From NCBI RefSeq assembly GCF_018918005.1, contig NZ_JAHLPR010000060.1, forward strand, positions 1 through 33,031: a DNA stretch of 33,031 nucleotides, given 5' to 3'. This stretch comes from Paenibacillus sp. MSJ-34 (lineage in GTDB: Bacteria; Bacillota; Bacilli; Paenibacillales; Paenibacillaceae). Below are positions 23,391 to 31,451 of the stretch, piece by piece. Numbering within the stretch: position 1 is the first letter of the stretch; each line of letters begins with the position of its first letter. The notes below the pieces were generated by a model. It was not told the origin of the DNA. It made no database searches and was given only the letters and a program-made list of their open reading frames with translations. The position numbers and the translations under genes are program-made.

Positions 23391-24806
23391 TTACGACTTG
23401 GCGGTTTCTTCCTTCCAGCTTTTCCTTACCATGACGCCCCATGTACTCTTGTTGCGCATAAAATCGATCTGTCCGAAAAAGCGCCAAATGGCGTTGATTT
23501 GGTCATAGCCGAGCGTCATTAAGAACGAGCAGCCTACCATCATGGCAAGGTCCATAATCCGCGGATACCGCCGAAACGCCATTTCTTCCAGCAGAAGCGC
23601 CCCGCAAGTTAATATCATATTGATCAGCGTATTGATGAACAGAAAAGTAAGCACGATCGGCCATGCCGTCATATCCAAGAAAAAATATCCCAATAAGGCG
23701 GCAAATCCGGTCATTTTGAAATAAGGGTTCAACGTTTCGAACAGGACGTTGTACGGCATCGCCAGCAAACCGATTTGCTTGTATTTCGGGTTAAAAATCA
23801 TATGGCGGTAATCCCACATATTTTTAATATTTCCGCGTCCCCATCGTTTGCGCTGGCTTCCCAATATGCGCACCGTGTCGGGCGCCTGCGTCCAACAAAC
23901 GGCGTCCGGGCAGAACGCGACCCGGTACGGGAGCTTATTCTCGAGCATATACTTATGCAATTTGATAATGATGTTCATGTCTTCTCCCGGAAAACCTTCG
24001 CGATACCCGCCAACTTTCACAACATAGTCTTTGCGGAACACGCCGAAAGCGCCGGAAACGATCAGAAGCGCGTTGACGGAGCTCCAACCGATTCTCCCGC
24101 CCAGAAACGCTTTTAAATATTCGATATTTTGAAACATCGGCAAAATTTTGTCGGGCAGGCGAACTTTTTTGACGACCCCGTTCTCGATCGTACAACCGTT
24201 AGCGATTCGGACGTTGCCGCCGATCGCCACCGTTTCTTCCGGGTTTTCCATGTAAACCCGGGCGATCCGGATCAGCGCGTCCTTCTCGAGCAACGAATCC
24301 GCGTCGATCGTACAAATGAGCGGATAATGCGAAAGATTAATGCCGGTATTGAGCGAATCGGCTTTGCCGCCGTTTCGTTTGTCGATAACATACAATTGAG
24401 GGTACTCGGGATTATGATAGACCCCGTTGATCGGCGTCGATTCCAGCACTCGCTTGTTCGCGCGATGCGGCGAAAACTGCAAATCGAATTCGTCGATCAG
24501 CACCTTTAGCGTGTCGTCCTGCGATCCGTCGTTCACGACGATCACTTCGTATTCGGGATAATTTAACGATAATAACGAACGTACGTTTTCGATAATGGTT
24601 AATTCTTCGTTGTACGAAGGCACCAAAATGGAAACGGGCGGTACATGCTCCGAACCGGCGAGCGATTTGAACGGAGAATATAACGAGCCTTTCATCACCC
24701 GGGATATATTTTTAAACGAAAGCGCCATGATGACAAAATAAATACAGTAAACTACCGCGATGTAAAACATGGCGAACATCCCGTAGTTCAGTAAAACTTC
24801 TCTCAT
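23391..24806 (-). CDS. Processive family 2 glycosyltransferase (membrane polysaccharide synthase)
   Basis: The protein has 471 residues. ATG 24806 follows AAAGGAG by six bases; the much longer open frame upstream is overlap with the HEAT gene and is rejected. An N-terminal membrane segment is followed by a GT2 domain: VSILVPSYNEE and VVNDGSQDD (nucleotide binding), D168-A-D170 (metal binding), GED around residues 274-276, and Q318-RKRW in QRKRWGRGN, the QxxRW motif of processive synthases. Two or three C-terminal membrane helices follow. Relatives make beta-linked polymers such as poly-N-acetylglucosamine or hyaluronan-like chains. No PilZ domain is present. With the adjacent dehydrogenase it probably polymerises an acidic amino sugar; the product is unknown. 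Confidence 0.92.
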   Translation of the reverse strand: MREVLLNYGMFAMFYIAVVYCIYFVIMALSFKNISRVMKGSLYSPFKSLAGSEHVPPVSILVPSYNEELTIIENVRSLLSLNYPEYEVIVVNDGSQDDTLKVLIDEFDLQFSPHRANKRVLESTPINGVYHNPEYPQLYVIDKRNGGKADSLNTGINLSHYPLICTIDADSLLEKDALIRIARVYMENPEETVAIGGNVRIANGCTIENGVVKKVRLPDKILPMFQNIEYLKAFLGGRIGWSSVNALLIVSGAFGVFRKDYVVKVGGYREGFPGEDMNIIIKLHKYMLENKLPYRVAFCPDAVCWTQAPDTVRILGSQRKRWGRGNIKNMWDYRHMIFNPKYKQIGLLAMPYNVLFETLNPYFKMTGFAALLGYFFLDMTAWPIVLTFLFINTLINMILTCGALLLEEMAFRRYPRIMDLAMMVGCSFLMTLGYDQINAIWRFFGQIDFMRNKSTWGVMVRKSWKEETAKS

Positions 24807-24838
24807 ATGCGACTCCTTTCCAACGATTGCAATGACTG

Positions 24839-26011
24839 CTACATGACTTGTTTTTGATCCAGGCGGTCCGATCCGTTTATTCCGGCATTCCCTTGCTTGT
24901 TCCGGAACGTCGCCGCGCCGGACGCATCGCCGGACATCACGCGCTCTTTCATGCGTTCCTCCCAAATAACATCGGAAGCCATATCTTTGCTGAACGGATC
25001 TTTGCCGTGAATCGCGACTTCGCATAGGACGGCGAAGCCTTTCTCTTCGAACATCGCCAAGCTGACGGCGCTGTTGCGTCGAACCGTCCAACTGGAATCC
25101 GCCATCGCATGCTTCAGCGTCTCGATGTACGCGGCGTTTCCGAGTTCTCCGATCGCTCTGGCCGTCAAGGCGCGGATCTCTTCGTCCTCATGGTTGATCA
25201 GCTTCGATACGACGCCTTGGGCAAGCTCCGGGCTGGAATGAAGATACGCTTCCGCCGCAAGCATTCGCAGCTCCCGGTCCGGATGATCGATGAGCTTGAG
25301 CAAATTCGGGGCCAAATGAGCGTAGGCTTGGCCCTTCAAGCAATGAACCGCCAGTTTCACCATTCGAATATCTTTGCTGCACAGCATTTCTTCGAGCAAA
25401 TTCGAATCGGCGGCGGGAGATCTCGTATAAACGTCCGCGGCCAACGAATATGCCGGTTTATTCCCATGCGCAAATCGTTCCATCAATTGCTTCAAGTCGC
25501 TCGCCTTGTCCATGCAAAGCGCCGCCGCGCGGGCGAATACGAGAAAATTCGCCGTGTTTTTCTCGTTCCGCGCAAGCTCCAGCAAGACAGGGGCCGCATC
25601 CTTGGCCCGCAGCATGCCCAAATGGTAAGCGGCGGTCACGCGCCGCCAGCCGAACTTGCTGCCCAGCCGCCGCATGTTTGCATCGACGAGTCCTAGCTCT
25701 TCGCTCAGCGCAATCAGCTTTTCCTGATGGCCGCCTTTCAGCCGATCGATCCATTCGCCGAGCTTCCCTTGAATCACTTCCAATTCGAGCCTGCTTAGGC
25801 GGCCGGGCGGCTTTTTCAGCACGGACGCATCGTCCGAATCGCATTGCAAATATTGAAAATACGATTCATGCTTCGCCATAAACAAGTCCTTTTTCTTTTT
25901 GATGTAAATCAATCTGGCTTTCATCAGCAAGGCGAAAGCGAGAACGACGACGATGACGATCGAAGCGATTTTAATAAATTGATAAGCCAGTTCCAAGCTT
26001 CCCTGAAACAT
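24839..26011 (-). CDS. Membrane-anchored HEAT-repeat protein
   Basis: The protein has 390 residues and a strong start (AGGAGGAGGAAT before ATG). One N-terminal membrane helix (about residues 10-32) is followed by a cytoplasmic array of HEAT-like helical pairs. Clear units include GWRRVTAAYHLGMLRAKDAA, DRELRMLAAEAYLHSSPELA, EIRALTARAIGELGNAAYIE and WTVRRNSAVSLAMFEEKGFA. HEAT repeats are protein-binding scaffolds. The gene lies 32 nt before the glycosyltransferase and 29 nt after the glycosidase, so it may be the scaffold that ties the synthase to its regulator. No enzyme motif is seen. Confidence 0.87.
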   Translation of the reverse strand: MFQGSLELAYQFIKIASIVIVVVLAFALLMKARLIYIKKKKDLFMAKHESYFQYLQCDSDDASVLKKPPGRLSRLELEVIQGKLGEWIDRLKGGHQEKLIALSEELGLVDANMRRLGSKFGWRRVTAAYHLGMLRAKDAAPVLLELARNEKNTANFLVFARAAALCMDKASDLKQLMERFAHGNKPAYSLAADVYTRSPAADSNLLEEMLCSKDIRMVKLAVHCLKGQAYAHLAPNLLKLIDHPDRELRMLAAEAYLHSSPELAQGVVSKLINHEDEEIRALTARAIGELGNAAYIETLKHAMADSSWTVRRNSAVSLAMFEEKGFAVLCEVAIHGKDPFSKDMASDVIWEERMKERVMSGDASGAATFRNKQGNAGINGSDRLDQKQVM

Positions 26012-26040
26012 ATTCCTCCTCCTATCTGCTCTCTACCCTG

Positions 26041-28287
26041 TTACCTTCCCGATTCGCTTGCGCTGTGCCGATCGAGATACGCTTTTTTCATCATTTCATA
26101 GCTTTTCTTCGGTCTTTCCTGATATTCGACCGTTTCCCACGGTTCCCACACGTATGCCGGGAGCTTGCTCACCGGATATTTATCGCCTTGATGCTCCAAT
26201 CCGATCGCCTTTCCGGTCGCTTTATCGGTCATCCAAGGCTGCATGCGAATGCCTTTCGTCGTTTCGCTTTGGAAACCGTTCCTGTCCAAAGCGCCGTAAC
26301 TCATCGCTTGCAAGGAGCTCGGATCGGTAAAACCGAGGAGCATCCAAGGGATGCGCAGTTCGATGACATTGCCCGAAGCCTGCCATAATGCAAGCGAATC
26401 GTAATCCGGGCTCTGCGGATCGGTGACTCCCCGCTTCAATTTGCCAACGACGATATCCTCGAACGGATGGTGAAATTTCGTGTCCGGAGGCGTCATTTCC
26501 AAGCCGATCGCCAATTTCCACGGATTGAAGATGCCCGAATCGTCCTTCATTTCCCGTTCGCTGAGAGGAATCATCCCATAACCGTATCCGTACAGGCGGG
26601 TATGGAAATCGTAGTTGGATGCGATTTTAATGTCGCTCTCTTCATCCTTCCCAAGCGTAACCAACGTTTCCAGACCTTCGTCGAGAACGGTCCCGGACAA
26701 CTCCGGCGCATGGCGGTTCCCTCCTGCTATCGTATCGAACCCGAGGTGGAACGATTGCTTGTCCGGATCGAACGCTTCGTTCAGCCGTACGAGAACGTAT
26801 AAATACGCTTCGTCATGGGTCGCCCACATTTCCTTGATGCCTGCTTGTCCGGCGTCCACCCGCTGCTTCTCTTCTTCCGGAAGCTGGTTCCAGTCGTCAT
26901 CCTTCCCGTCCATGACGATCTTGCCGTCTTTGCCCGGATACATGCCGAGAACCCCGAACATCTCCTCGTTCGTCAGCACATTCAACCATAATTTGCGCCG
27001 GTCTGCCGGTATTTCGAAAGGCATCGTATTCCAGGTCTTCTTGAACCATTCGTCCTGCCATGCGAACAATATTGCGCCCGCATACCCTTCGCTGACGATT
27101 TCGCGGAACAGCGAACTGTTGATCTCGCCTTGCTCTTGCTCGTTATGTCCGCCTTGATCCCGGCCCAATCGGTCCACATGGCCGATCCCGATCGAGGACG
27201 GAACGCCGAATTCGGTCACCATAATCGGCATGCCTGCATGATGTTTCTTTAATTTCCGCAAGTACGTTTTATAGGAATCGGGCTTGCCTTCCTCGTTCGT
27301 CACCGTCCGGAGCGTTTCGTCCAGGCGGAAAAAGTCCGGATAGTAAGGATATACATGGTACGATGCAAAATATCCCGCTTCCCAATGGGCCGGCTCAAGA
27401 TGAGTCGCGTCCACGCTTGCAAGATCCTCTTCGAAAGTCGGTTCGCCCGGATGCGTCAGCGGATCCGTCGTTACCCAGTTCGTGAACGTCAGCGGATGCT
27501 GCCATCCGAACTTCCGCTCTTGCTCGGCGACATTGTCCAACATTTCCGCCAACCAATTTTCGAACGCAGTCGCCTCTTCTTTCGCGCGAATATGCGAACC
27601 GTTAAAGCGCGGAATGCCGGCATGCTTCGTATCCGTATTGTCCACCATTTGCGGATCCCATTCCGTGCCGATATGCCAAGCCATCAAGTAGGGGCCCGCA
27701 TTCGCCCGGTATGCGCCGCTCGCCTTCCCCGGCGTTTCCGGAATGTCCGCTTTCCCGTAGACCGCCTGGACGGCCAACGTAATCTCTTGTTTGAACGTAT
27801 CGCGGATTTCCGGCAAATACGCATCCCGCTTTTCAATGAGCGCTTCCTCCGGCGACCATACGCCTTGAATGAAGTAGAGAGGCTTCTCCGGATGGCCCTG
27901 GTTATACTCTACGATCGCTTCGTAAAATTCCGGCGGCAAAATCGTGTATATCCTTACGACGTTGCTGCCCATTTCCGCCATTTTTGCAAACCAATCCAAA
28001 TAGTTTTGTTTCGTAATGGGAAGCTCCCCGGGGTCGTGCCCGGGCAGAGTCGCCCCCAAGTTGACGCCTTGCGCGAAGAATCGCTCCCATTTTTGATCCG
28101 TAAATACTTCCAATTGATCTCCGTTGGTGCGAAACTTCAATTGCGTCCCGTCCCCGCTCTCAAAACTTTCCACATGCAGCGGAAACAACACTTTCCATTG
28201 AAAACCGACAAATGCGATGATGCCGAGCAAACAAATTCCGATCCATTTCCAAAGGCTGCTCTTTTTCCGATTTGCGCTGCCTATCAT
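26041..28287 (-). CDS. Membrane-anchored TIM-barrel glycoside hydrolase with beta-sandwich domain
   Basis: The protein has 748 residues. A short positive N-terminus and one membrane helix (about 13-30) leave the rest outside the cell. The TIM-barrel (about 65-445) has features of clan A retaining glycosidases: acid/base E209 in AWHIGTEWDP and nucleophile E359 in IMVTEFGVPSS. Residues of about 455-745 form a CBM9/DOMON-like sandwich (VMDGKDDDWNQLP, YLYVLVRLNEAFD). The exact GH family is uncertain. The start overlaps the stop of a leader ORF (ATGA), and its own ribosome site is weak. In a synthase-type locus such an enzyme would trim or release polymer during export. Confidence 0.85.
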   Translation of the reverse strand: MIGSANRKKSSLWKWIGICLLGIIAFVGFQWKVLFPLHVESFESGDGTQLKFRTNGDQLEVFTDQKWERFFAQGVNLGATLPGHDPGELPITKQNYLDWFAKMAEMGSNVVRIYTILPPEFYEAIVEYNQGHPEKPLYFIQGVWSPEEALIEKRDAYLPEIRDTFKQEITLAVQAVYGKADIPETPGKASGAYRANAGPYLMAWHIGTEWDPQMVDNTDTKHAGIPRFNGSHIRAKEEATAFENWLAEMLDNVAEQERKFGWQHPLTFTNWVTTDPLTHPGEPTFEEDLASVDATHLEPAHWEAGYFASYHVYPYYPDFFRLDETLRTVTNEEGKPDSYKTYLRKLKKHHAGMPIMVTEFGVPSSIGIGHVDRLGRDQGGHNEQEQGEINSSLFREIVSEGYAGAILFAWQDEWFKKTWNTMPFEIPADRRKLWLNVLTNEEMFGVLGMYPGKDGKIVMDGKDDDWNQLPEEEKQRVDAGQAGIKEMWATHDEAYLYVLVRLNEAFDPDKQSFHLGFDTIAGGNRHAPELSGTVLDEGLETLVTLGKDEESDIKIASNYDFHTRLYGYGYGMIPLSEREMKDDSGIFNPWKLAIGLEMTPPDTKFHHPFEDIVVGKLKRGVTDPQSPDYDSLALWQASGNVIELRIPWMLLGFTDPSSLQAMSYGALDRNGFQSETTKGIRMQPWMTDKATGKAIGLEHQGDKYPVSKLPAYVWEPWETVEYQERPKKSYEMMKKAYLDRHSASESGR

Positions 28288-28397
28288 GACGATGTCGGTT
28301 TCATCCGCCTTGCCGTGTAGTTTCTATCGTTTTCATTTGCAACATTCCCGCTATGTACGAACGGAATATCCATCGTACGAACAGCTAATACGCACAT
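28284..28397 (-). CDS. Leader peptide of the polysaccharide operon, 37 aa
   Basis: ATG 28397 has a strong site (CCGGAGG, seven bases upstream), better than that of the downstream glycosidase. The peptide begins MCVLAVRTMDIPFVHSGNVA and ends MKPTSS. Its stop overlaps the glycosidase start (ATGA, 28284-28287), so its main role may be to load ribosomes for the coupled gene. I recognise no family and it may not be functional as a protein. It is too short for standard gene finders. Confidence 0.5.
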   Translation of the reverse strand: MCVLAVRTMDIPFVHSGNVANENDRNYTARRMKPTSS

Positions 28398-28453
28398 AAT
28401 CATACCTCCGGTAATAGATTTGAACTTCTATGCTCAGCAATGCTTGTCGAGTT

Positions 28454-28484
28454 GTTCGTTGGATCGTTCTTTATAACGAACGAT
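28454..28484 (-). promoter_or_regulatory. Candidate SinR operator
   Basis: GTTCTTT (28466-28472, plus strand) matches the SinR consensus GTTCTYT exactly. AACGAAC (28475-28481) is a one-mismatch half-site in opposite orientation two bp away. GTTCGTT (28454-28460) is a third half-site with one mismatch. The larger inverted repeat ATCGTTC-N8-GAACGAT spans 28463-28484. It lies at and just after the predicted transcription start, a good place for repression. Confidence 0.6.
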
Positions 28485-28520
28485 TAACGCAAGTATATCT
28501 CAATCTCTTAAAATTGAAAA
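28485..28520 (-). promoter_or_regulatory. Sigma-A-type promoter of the polysaccharide operon
   Basis: On the minus strand TTTTCA (28520-28515) and TATACT (28497-28492) are separated by 17 bp. Each matches its consensus at four or five positions. The predicted start near 28485 gives a leader of about 90 nt before the leader-peptide ATG and runs straight into the SinR-like operator. Confidence 0.5.
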
Positions 28521-28601
28521 GCTGAAATTATGACATTTTTTTAATATATTCGGTATTATCCTCTCTTTTTTAGGTGATTTCTCTCTTTTTTTGCCGTAAA
28601 T

Positions 28602-28637
28602 AAAAAAAACGCGGAGCCTTTAAAAAAGGCACCCGCG
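28602..28637 (-). terminator. Intrinsic terminator of sinR
   Basis: On the minus strand the hairpin CGCGGGTGCCTTT with AAAGGCTCCGCG is followed by eight T. It is a strong terminator 28 nt after the sinR stop, so the polysaccharide operon needs its own promoter. Confidence 0.85.
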
Positions 28638-28664
28638 ATTCAAACAAGCAACGGATAGATGATA

Positions 28665-29003
28665 TTATCGATTCGATAGGGATTGACCGGTTTTCCATTT
28701 GTAAAATTCCAAAAACTCGCGAAACTGTTCTTTGCTGACTCCCGAAGCCATCGCTTCCTTGACGATATCGTACCATTCTTCGTCCAGGTTCATCTTGCTC
28801 GGATCCATGACTTCATGGAGCAGCTCCTCCACCGTGACATCCAATACAGCGGCTATTTTCTCCAAAAATTGGATGGAAGGGTTTCTTTGAATGTTTCGTT
28901 CGATCGCGCTTAAGTATGATTTGGCGACCCCCGCACTTTCGGCAAGTTCGGACAGGGAAAAACCTTTTTTCACACGCAATTTATGTACACGTTCCCCGAC
29001 CAT
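28665..29003 (-). CDS. sinR: SinR-family transcription regulator
   Basis: The protein has 112 residues, close to B. subtilis SinR (111). The N-terminal Cro/CI-type helix-turn-helix contains LSELAESAGVAKSYLSAIER and NPSIQFLEKIAAVLDVTVEE. The C-terminal hook (LDEEWYDIVKEAMASGVSKE, then QFREFLEFYKWK) is the SinR tetramerisation and SinI-binding segment. ATG 29003 is six bases after AGGGAG; the ATG at 29009 directly abuts the site and is less likely. SinR represses biofilm matrix genes by binding GTTCTYT. Here it lies immediately upstream of a polysaccharide operon carrying such a box, and divergent from a SinI-like gene, instead of the tandem sinI-sinR order of B. subtilis. Confidence 0.92.
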   Translation of the reverse strand: MVGERVHKLRVKKGFSLSELAESAGVAKSYLSAIERNIQRNPSIQFLEKIAAVLDVTVEELLHEVMDPSKMNLDEEWYDIVKEAMASGVSKEQFREFLEFYKWKTGQSLSNR

Positions 29004-29368
29004 TTGCATCTCCCTTTTAAAATTGTTAATGTATTACACAAAATTATAGCAATTGAAATCTTTTTTTGGAAGGAGGAAATTAATCTTTTTTCCTACTTTC
29101 GGATTATTTTTCGACAACATGGCGATCTACCCCCATAAAACGGGAATTTCATAAGTAATAATAACTTATCGGAACAATTCCACATTTCATAACGAGAGGA
29201 GATGCCAAGGCAAAAATAGACGAACGGCGAATATCGGAATGAACGAAATAACGACTTATGGATTATTTTCACAATGAAAATATTATGATAATGTGGTAAA
29301 AAACGTAAAACCGATTGGGAGATCGCCATTCTTGATGCTTAGCTTGCGGCTCCACAGGAGGGAAACGA
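29004..29368. promoter_or_regulatory. Divergent sinR-sinI control region
   Basis: This gap contains no convincing gene and is AT-rich. It must hold both promoters. The clearest element is an exact Spo0A box. A -10-like GATAAT lies at 29287-29292 before sinI, without a good -35. No GTTCTYT box is seen in the gap, so SinR autoregulation is not evident. Confidence 0.5.
29110..29116 (-). promoter_or_regulatory. Candidate Spo0A box
   Basis: TTCGACA on the plus strand is TGTCGAA on the minus strand, an exact match to the Spo0A box TGNCGAA. In B. subtilis phosphorylated Spo0A activates sinI. Here the box is about 105 nt upstream of sinR and 250 nt from sinI. A 7-bp match can occur by chance. Confidence 0.4.
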
Positions 29369-29602
29369 ATGAAGACAACAACAAGAGAAAATATGAGAAA
29401 CCTGCTGGATGAAGAATGGACAACCTTAATTTGGACAGCGCAACGCATCGGCGTTACGCCGGAAGAAGTTAGAGGTTTTTTGCGAAAACAGGAAATTTCG
29501 ATCGAATGGACGGAAAAGCGCGCATCTTCGCCGCGGAAGAACATTTCAGCTTGGAAAATCTACGACATTTCGGCCGGCAGACCGCCGGAGGGCGAATTAT
29601 GA
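29369..29602 (+). CDS. sinI: SinI-like antirepressor
   Basis: The protein has 77 residues with a strong ribosome site (GGAGGG, six bases). Residues 13-40 (LDEEWTTLIWTAQRIGVTPE, then EVRGFLRK) match the helical hook of SinI, LDQEWxxLxxxAxxxxxSPEEIRxYL, which binds the same surface in SinR and breaks SinR from DNA. The protein is longer than B. subtilis SinI (57); the C-terminal extension is basic then Pro/Gly-rich. It is divergent from sinR. Its TGA overlaps the ATG of the tandem-barrel gene, so the antirepressor and that protein should be made together. Confidence 0.82.
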   Translation: MKTTTRENMRNLLDEEWTTLIWTAQRIGVTPEEVRGFLRKQEISIEWTEKRASSPRKNISAWKIYDISAGRPPEGEL

Positions 29603-31296
29603 AGCCGCGCCGCTGGCAAATATGGCTGCTGCTCCTTGTCGTCATCGGCTTAGTCGGCTTCGACAAGCCGGATCATGGAAAACGGGCAACCTACTTGTGG
29701 CAAGCGGACTTGATCGTGTCCGAACGCCAGTCCGTCCTGTCGTTCCTTCAGGAACAATCGGTTCAAGTGCTATATTTGAATATCGATCCGAAAGTATCCG
29801 CGCAGGATTATAAAACATTCGCCGCGGAAGCAAGCAAGTCGGGAGTGGAAGTATACGCTTTGGGAGGAGAACCCGAGTGGGCGTTAAGCAAATACAAAGG
29901 GCGAATCTCCGCCTTCGTCGATTGGGTGCGGGAATATAACGAATCCGCCCAGCCGGCCGAGCGTTTCGCCGGCATCCATGTCAACGTTCAGCCGTATCTT
30001 CTTCCGGAGTGGGAGACCAGCAGGGATGACTTGTTGCGGCAATGGACCGGAAATGCGGACTATACGGCGACAGAAGCCAAGGCGGCTCTTCTTAAGACGA
30101 GCGCCGATCTTCCCGCATGGTACGACGGCATGAAATTGCCGGATGCCAAGGACGAGACGGTCGTCTCCTGGATGTTGAAGCAATTCGACACCGTCACGAT
30201 TATGGCGTACCGGAACACTGCCGAAGGCGACAACGGCATCGTCTCTCTGGTAACCGACGAACTGGCGGAAGCGGACCGGCTGGAGAAGCCTGTATTGATC
30301 GCGGTAAATATCAATAAAAGCGATGAAGGCAAACATGTTTCCTTCTACAATAAAGGGGCGAAGAGCATGGAACGCGAGCTTGAACGGCTGCCCGGCCTGC
30401 TTGGACAACACGCTTCGTTTGCCGGAATCGCCGTCCATGATTATGCAAGCTGGAGCGGGCGCGTCCGGTTGGAATCCGCATCGAAACCGATTGCCGGGCC
30501 GATCAAAGCAACGTATGTTTGGGAAGCCGATACCGCTGTCCGAGAAAGGAAAGAAATCATCGACTTTGCCAAAAGCAACGATGTGAATTTGCTCTACGTA
30601 AGGCTTGATCTCGAACGGCCGTTTGCCGATTATCGTCCGCTTGTCGCCGATGCCTCGGCGGCGGGAATCGAAGTGCACGCGATGGGCGGCCATCCGCAAT
30701 GGGCGCTGGCAAAAAGCAAGGAACGCATCATGAAGCTTGTGCGCTACGTGCGGCAATACAATGAAGAGGCCGGGGACGGCGAGAAGATGCGCGGAATCCA
30801 TTTGGATATCGAGCCTTACGTCATGCCGCTGTGGCAATCGAACCGGGACTCGATATTGAAGCAATGGATGGACAACATTCAAGCGTTTGCCGAGGCGGCG
30901 AAACAAAGCGGCGATTTGCAAACGAGCGTGGATCTCGCCTTTTGGCTGGACGGCACATCCGTGCCGGGCGAGCCCGATCTGCCGTTTAGCAAATGGATGA
31001 TCGGCCAATTGGATCATGTCACCGTCATGGCGTTCCGCAATTATGCCGAAGGTCCCGGCGGCATCGCCGATATCGTTCGCGACGAATTAGGCTTTGCCGA
31101 TGAACTCGGCAAACAAATCATTGTCTCTGTGGAAATGAAAGAAAGCCATGAAGGCGAATCCGTCTCCTTCTTCCACAAAGGGAAAGCGGAAATGAACCGT
31201 CAATTGGAAATCGCGGAGGGGCTATTGAAACAACACGCTTCGTTCCGCGGCTTCGCGGTTCATGCCTACGATTACTGGAAAGAAGGCAAAGAATGA
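29599..31296 (+). CDS. Tandem TIM-barrel glycosidase-like exported protein
   Basis: The protein has 565 residues. GGAGGG lies six bases before ATG 29599; the longer frame from 29506 overlaps sinI and is rejected. One N-terminal hydrophobic helix (about 6-21) is a signal or anchor. Two homologous domains follow, about 30-295 and 303-562. Domain 2 has GIHLDIEPYVMPLW (D403, E405), WLDG, TVMAFRNYAEG and SVEMKE (E512), resembling a glycosidase barrel of GH18-like layout. Domain 1 is collinear but reads GIHVNVQPYLLPEW (N129, Q131) and AVNINK (N237), losing all three acidic residues. Domain 1 is therefore likely non-catalytic, perhaps polymer-binding. The gene family is not firmly identified. Confidence 0.8.
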   Translation: MKPRRWQIWLLLLVVIGLVGFDKPDHGKRATYLWQADLIVSERQSVLSFLQEQSVQVLYLNIDPKVSAQDYKTFAAEASKSGVEVYALGGEPEWALSKYKGRISAFVDWVREYNESAQPAERFAGIHVNVQPYLLPEWETSRDDLLRQWTGNADYTATEAKAALLKTSADLPAWYDGMKLPDAKDETVVSWMLKQFDTVTIMAYRNTAEGDNGIVSLVTDELAEADRLEKPVLIAVNINKSDEGKHVSFYNKGAKSMERELERLPGLLGQHASFAGIAVHDYASWSGRVRLESASKPIAGPIKATYVWEADTAVRERKEIIDFAKSNDVNLLYVRLDLERPFADYRPLVADASAAGIEVHAMGGHPQWALAKSKERIMKLVRYVRQYNEEAGDGEKMRGIHLDIEPYVMPLWQSNRDSILKQWMDNIQAFAEAAKQSGDLQTSVDLAFWLDGTSVPGEPDLPFSKWMIGQLDHVTVMAFRNYAEGPGGIADIVRDELGFADELGKQIIVSVEMKESHEGESVSFFHKGKAEMNRQLEIAEGLLKQHASFRGFAVHAYDYWKEGKE

Positions 31297-31315
31297 GTGC
31301 AATGAGCGCTAATGA

Positions 31316-31364
31316 TAAGGAGATGCGTATGATCATACCTTTGTATGGTCATCGCATCTCCTTA
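31316..31364. terminator. Strong bidirectional terminator
   Basis: TAAGGAGATGCG (31316-31327) and CGCATCTCCTTA (31353-31364) form a perfect 12-bp stem, with further pairing inside. TTTATT follows on the plus strand. It ends the sinI transcription unit. Confidence 0.8.
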
Positions 31365-31451
31365 TTTATTCCATCGATTGCAAATGCTGCAACATTGTAT
31401 CCTTTGTTTTCGTTATAAGAGTATGAATCGTTGAATTGGCAGGTGATAAAC

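Noticed and set aside
23391-25091. A 566-residue glycosyltransferase with a long basic N-terminus
   Set aside because: The first 95 residues are an out-of-frame shadow of the HEAT gene, and ATG 24806 has a strong ribosome site and a normal family start.
27355-28320. Plus-strand ORF of 321 residues opposite the glycosidase gene
   Set aside because: Its composition (very Arg/Phe/Pro-rich) is typical of antisense frames, and the minus-strand gene has clear catalytic motifs.
28397-28485. Cyclic di-GMP riboswitch in the operon leader
   Set aside because: The leader is only about 90 nt and, apart from the inverted repeat at its 5' end, shows no riboswitch-like core that I can recognise.
29884-31017. 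Minus-strand ORF of 377 residues opposite the tandem-barrel gene
   Set aside because: It is an antisense shadow; the plus-strand frame shows two homologous domains and a coupled start.
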